Shown here: piece after piece, positions 60,832-64,000 of the stretch | Position numbering within the stretch: the stretch's first letter is position 1 | Layout: each line of letters opens with the position of its first letter | Source of the DNA: Roseiflexus sp. | GTDB lineage: Bacteria; Chloroflexota; Chloroflexia; Chloroflexales; Roseiflexaceae | Assembly: GCA_017743475.1 (NCBI GenBank) | Contig: JAGHYV010000001.1 | Span: 1 to 64,000 of the forward strand | Length of the DNA stretch: 64,000 nt | Direction: 5' to 3' | Made by a program: the position numbers and the translations under genes | Notes under the pieces: generated by a model | Databases searched by the model: none | The model's input: the letters and a program-made list of their open reading frames with translations, nothing else | Told to the model about the DNA's origin: nothing

Positions 60832-62394
60832 ATGAACAATGCTGTCGTTGCACCGATCCGCTCAACGCCGGTGATCCTGTGCGCGATGGATTTGGAGTCG
60901 CACATGGCGAATGCGGTCGAGACCGACTGTTTCGCGCTGCCGGAGACCGATTGCGCATGCCCGACCGACTGCGCTTCTCCACCGCTCACCGCCGACATCG
61001 ATCCGACGATTGCGTATGCCCTGCCGATGCTCCACACCGATGCCCTCCCAGGGGGATGGGTGCTGGCGTTCAACCCGCAAGGCGCTGCGGGCGTGGTCGT
61101 GCTCGATCGGGCGGCGTGGATGCTGCTCAGTCGGTTCCGCCAGCCCCGACGGCTGGTTGATGCCGCGAGTGAGGGCGATGACTTCTGGATGGTTCATCGC
61201 GGAGTGCTGCGCCTTGCCGGGTTGGGATTGATCCAGCGCGTTGATCGACCGTCAGGCGTCCGGCGCAGAGCATCCGAGACGCTGACCGCCTGGCTGCACA
61301 TAACGAATGCATGCAACCTGCGCTGCGACTACTGCTACATCAACAAGACGCCTGACTCAATGGATGAGGCGCGTGGACGGCAGGCGATTGATGCGGTGAT
61401 CCGCTCTGCTGTGGCGCACCGGTTTCGGCGGGTAAAACTGAAGTATGCCGGCGGCGAGGCAACCCTTAACCTGCCTCTTGTCATTGTGCTGCATCAGTAT
61501 GCGCGCGATTGCGTAGCGCAGCATAATCTTGCCCTCGATGGAGTGGTGCTCAGCAATGGTGTGGCACTCGGCGACCGCCAGATCCGTCAGATCCGCGACA
61601 GCGGGTTGCGCTTGATGATCTCGCTCGACGGCATCGGTGATCTGCACGATGCGCAACGGCGGTTCGTCAATGGACGCGGCTCGTTTGCCCACGTGGCGCG
61701 GACGCTCGACCGGCTGGCGCAGCATGGCGTGGTACCGTCACTCTCGATCACCCTGTCGCGCCGCAATCTCGCCGGACTTGCTGAAACAGTCGCGTATGCG
61801 CTAGATCGGAAGTTGCCGTTCTCGCTGAATTTTTACCGCGCGAATGACTATGCCGCCGCCTATGCCGACCTTGCATTCGACGAGGAGGAGATCATTGCGG
61901 CGATGAAAGCGGCATTTGCCGTGATCGAACAGCGCCTGCCGCCGTACCGTCTCTTCGACGCCCTGCTCGATCTGGTGCGGTTCGATGCACCGCACGACCA
62001 TTCCTGTGGTGTCGGCAGCTCGTATATGGTCATCGACCAGCGCGGCAGGGTGGCGAAGTGTCACATGGAGATCGAGCGCACGGTGACCGACGTTGATGCG
62101 CCTGATCCACTACGCCTGATCCGCGAAGACGCCACCGGCATTCAATACATTCCGGTTGACGCAAAGGAGGGGTGCCGGACATGCACATGGCGCTCCTGGT
62201 GTGCTGGTGGCTGTCCGGCGTTGACGTATCGCGTAACGGGGCGCTTCGATGTCCGGTCACCGAACTGTCGCATCTACCAGGCGCTCTTTCCCGAAGTGCT
62301 GCGGCTGGAGGGGTTGCGTTTGCTGCAGTACGCAGGCGGGAGTTGCCTCGAAGCGCCGGAAGCGAACACGGATTGGCACGGATATGAGAGATAA
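60832..62394 (+). CDS. Radical SAM/SPASM peptide-maturase-like protein with Cys-rich N-terminus
   Basis: 520 aa; start supported by gagggag 7 nt upstream. Residues 30-50 are cysteine-rich (ETDCFALPETDCACPTDCAS). About 60-145 may be a PqqD/RRE-like recognition domain (GGWVLAFNPQGAAGVVVLDRAAWMLLSRF). The radical SAM domain has CNLRCDYC (C161/C165/C168), KLKYAGGEATL and LMISLDGIGDLHDAQR. The SPASM domain has CGVGSSYMVIDQRGRVAKC and GCRTCTWRSWCAGGCPALTY..SPNC, for two auxiliary Fe-S clusters. Proteins of this layout modify ribosomal peptides or enzyme subunits. No substrate gene is certain nearby. Confidence 0.87.
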   Translation: MNNAVVAPIRSTPVILCAMDLESHMANAVETDCFALPETDCACPTDCASPPLTADIDPTIAYALPMLHTDALPGGWVLAFNPQGAAGVVVLDRAAWMLLSRFRQPRRLVDAASEGDDFWMVHRGVLRLAGLGLIQRVDRPSGVRRRASETLTAWLHITNACNLRCDYCYINKTPDSMDEARGRQAIDAVIRSAVAHRFRRVKLKYAGGEATLNLPLVIVLHQYARDCVAQHNLALDGVVLSNGVALGDRQIRQIRDSGLRLMISLDGIGDLHDAQRRFVNGRGSFAHVARTLDRLAQHGVVPSLSITLSRRNLAGLAETVAYALDRKLPFSLNFYRANDYAAAYADLAFDEEEIIAAMKAAFAVIEQRLPPYRLFDALLDLVRFDAPHDHSCGVGSSYMVIDQRGRVAKCHMEIERTVTDVDAPDPLRLIREDATGIQYIPVDAKEGCRTCTWRSWCAGGCPALTYRVTGRFDVRSPNCRIYQALFPEVLRLEGLRLLQYAGGSCLEAPEANTDWHGYER

Positions 62395-62399
62395 GCACG

Positions 62400-62640
62400 G
62401 ATGAAGGTTGGTCTGAAAGAGCCCGCGTAGGCGGGCGTTGCCTTGCCTAGCCGAGGGCATATGGTCATAATCCAGTATAGCCCGCGCAGGCGGGCTTCGC
62501 CTTGCCTAGCCGAGGGCTTCAGCCCGACGGCTAGCGCGGTATAGCGGATTTATTCCTCAATCTATAGCGGATTTATTTCTCGATCTCCATTAGCCCGACG
62601 GCTAGCGCAGTATACTCCATCAGCCCCACATTGCGTCCGA
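62400..62640. repeat. Repeat cluster (GCCCGCGCAGGCGGGC / GAGGGCTTCAGCCC family)
   Basis: Two copies of gcccgcg(t/c)aggcgggc(g/t)t(t/c)gccttgcctagccgagggc (62408 and 62479) are reverse complements of the elements at 27396-27600. tatagcggattTATT and gcccgacggctagcgc(g/a)gtata follow as further repeated units. The cluster fills the spacer between convergent genes. Confidence 0.75.
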
Positions 62641-62646
62641 CGGATG

Positions 62647-64000
62647 TTATTCAATCAGCAACGCACGACGTTCGAGGAGATCGCGCATCGCCGACCTGCC
62701 TACCGGATAGTCATGCTCAAAAGTGCGTACCGCCTGCGCGACGATGTCTAGTTCTTCGGCGCTCAAATCCTTCAGCCGGTTATACACGCTATCCTGTCCC
62801 CGCAACCCGCCTGGATCGCTGAGAGTGTGATAATGGGGATCACTGGTCATGTACACCCGATCATACTCGAATGCCAGCGCGTAGTGACGGACTGCATAGC
62901 GCAAACAATCATCGACCGTCCGAAAATCCGCAGATCTTTCATCGACGAACGACGCAGCGATCCTGGCATACTCCTGTGCGACATCTTTCGCGTTTCCCGC
63001 TGACCGGTCGGGACGCTGATAATGGGCGAAGAGGCGGTGGCCGATCAACATATGGATGCGCGCAAGCTGGTTGAACACCTGGGGATTCTGGATGCTCCGG
63101 TCTCTGGAAACTGGTATCCTATGACGGGTGATCAGATAGTGATCGGGGATCGCTTCACGTGCTGCGACCAGACCCTTCTCGATGATCTCCAGCCGTTCTC
63201 CGTTAGAACCGGCGTAGGCGATATTGACCCAGGCGTCCACCTGACGGAAGACATTGTTGGTCTGGCGTGCAAGGTCGGCGGCGCGTTCCAGCGCCTGCAC
63301 ACTCTGCTGCAGCAGCGTGTCGAGATCGTCTTTTAGCGACAACGGATGATCGCGCTTTATCCTGATGAGATCGCGCAGCGCATGTCCTTTTTCGATCAGC
63401 GATTCGATCTGGCGCGAACGATCACCTATCGCTGCGAAGCGTTCATAGGCAGCATGCGCATAGTCGTGCGCCTCGCGCAGAATCTGTATCCGTTCGGCGG
63501 GATCATCGTCGCGCCTCACCGACCGGCGCAGCACCTCGGCAAGGTTCCGCAGCGCCAGCCCCTGTCCCAGGCGGTACTCGACCGCCTGGAATAATCGCAG
63601 CGCACGCTCGGCATTGACCTGTGCAAGCGTGTAATTGCCAGCATAGACAAGGACGAGTGAGAGGGTGGCGTAACTTAAGCCGATCAATGCAGGTGCACCC
63701 AGTTTCTTGCGGATCGCAAGACTTTCCTCGACCAGCCTCTGGCCATCGGCAAAGCTTCCTTCCTCGCTCTCGACAAATCCGAGATTGTTCAGCGTCCATG
63801 CCAGACAGATCGGCACATCGACCTGTCTCCAGCGAGCAGCGGCACGACGGTAGGCGTCGATTGCCGGACGTACCTGCCCGCGCACCCGTAACCCGAATCC
63901 GCGGGCATGGTGCGCCAGCGCCAGCAGATTTCTGGCGTGCCAGCGTCGCACCTCTGATTTATCAGAAATGATTGGGCTCAGGATCTGTTCGGCTGTATCC
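62647..64000 (-). CDS. TPR-repeat protein, 5' part beyond the window
   Basis: The frame stays open to the window edge (the track's start at 63951 is only an internal GTG; upstream codons read DTAEQILSPIISDKSE), so the gene is partial. Several tetratricopeptide-like repeats are visible (ARGFGLRVRGQVRPAIDAYRRAAARWRQ, TLNNLGFVESEEGSFADGQRLVEESLAIRKKLG, SYATLSLVLVYAGNYTLAQVNAERALRLFQA, LRNLAEVLRRS). A helical C-terminal region contains HYALAFEYDRVYM. Such C-terminal TPR arrays are common in large STAND/AAA-type regulators, but the N-terminal domain cannot be seen. Confidence 0.8.
   Translation of the reverse strand, partial: DTAEQILSPIISDKSEVRRWHARNLLALAHHARGFGLRVRGQVRPAIDAYRRAAARWRQVDVPICLAWTLNNLGFVESEEGSFADGQRLVEESLAIRKKLGAPALIGLSYATLSLVLVYAGNYTLAQVNAERALRLFQAVEYRLGQGLALRNLAEVLRRSVRRDDDPAERIQILREAHDYAHAAYERFAAIGDRSRQIESLIEKGHALRDLIRIKRDHPLSLKDDLDTLLQQSVQALERAADLARQTNNVFRQVDAWVNIAYAGSNGERLEIIEKGLVAAREAIPDHYLITRHRIPVSRDRSIQNPQVFNQLARIHMLIGHRLFAHYQRPDRSAGNAKDVAQEYARIAASFVDERSADFRTVDDCLRYAVRHYALAFEYDRVYMTSDPHYHTLSDPGGLRGQDSVYNRLKDLSAEELDIVAQAVRTFEHDYPVGRSAMRDLLERRALLIE

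Overview
The window is a high-GC bacterial chromosome segment with almost every reading frame in use. Gene content (anaerobic-type cobalamin genes with a CobN carrying an N-terminal ferredoxin-like domain, a BtpA-family protein, GT39-type membrane glycosyltransferase, PucR-type regulator, many intergenic hairpin and heptanucleotide repeats) and protein style point to a filamentous phototroph of the Chloroflexota, most likely a Roseiflexus-type genome. That assignment is inference from recognition, not a database result. No transposase, phage gene or CRISPR array was seen.

Region 0.45-20.2 kb (all minus strand) is one cobalamin block. A promoter (-10 at 20181) leads into a cobalamin riboswitch (19969-20086) and an intrinsic terminator (about 19860-19890), followed by btuR, cobN, cobT, cbiMNQO (cobalt uptake), cbiB, cbiX, a flavodoxin-like protein, cbiC, cbiD, cbiET, cbiL, cbiF and a triple fusion cbiG-cbiH-cysG(N). 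Many junctions overlap by 1-34 bp, so the block probably behaves as one ~19.6 kb unit that takes up cobalt, builds and methylates the corrin ring and attaches the upper and lower ligands. cbiJ, cbiA, cbiP, cobU/cobS and a uroporphyrinogen methyltransferase are not in the window. Several genes of this block end inside tandem heptanucleotide repeats.

Region 20.3-24.7 kb is ferrous iron uptake: feoA-feoA-feoB(G domain)-feoB(membrane)-feoC, with FeoB split into two overlapping genes, a clear sigma-70-like promoter, a 20-bp palindrome over the start site, and a DtxR-type regulator with its own promoter upstream. A tRNA-Gly(GCC) with promoter and terminator, moaC, a pteridine-reductase-like SDR and a BtpA-family protein follow (24.7-27.1 kb).

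Region 27.1-38.8 kb has a repeat-rich spacer, a 54-codon gene missed by the ORF track, a large GT39-like membrane protein, htpG, and an RND efflux permease/adaptor pair divergent from a TetR regulator. Region 38.8-40.6 kb is a compact three-gene group (zinc-ribbon/metallo-beta-lactamase/excalibur protein, DUF3006-like protein, possible 49-aa ORF). Region 40.6-48.6 kb holds an AidB-like acyl-CoA dehydrogenase, a PflA-like radical SAM protein with an overlapping small gene, a cytochrome-b/molybdopterin fusion, a membrane STAS protein, a sugar isomerase-like TIM barrel and an FAD amine-oxidase-like enzyme. Three DnaA-box matches lie at 45.17-45.20 kb.

Region 48.6-64 kb begins with a repeat-rich spacer, then two adjacent proteins that look like enzymes without their catalytic residues (a GH13-like and a prenyl-synthase-like protein), a PQQ-type sugar dehydrogenase lipoprotein, a PucR regulator, PcrA/UvrD helicase, a nicotinamidase with an NrtR-like regulator (NAD salvage), tRNA-Gly(CCC), a 58-aa membrane protein missed by the ORF track, a radical SAM/SPASM maturase with a cysteine-rich N-terminus, another repeat cluster, and a TPR protein that runs off the right edge.
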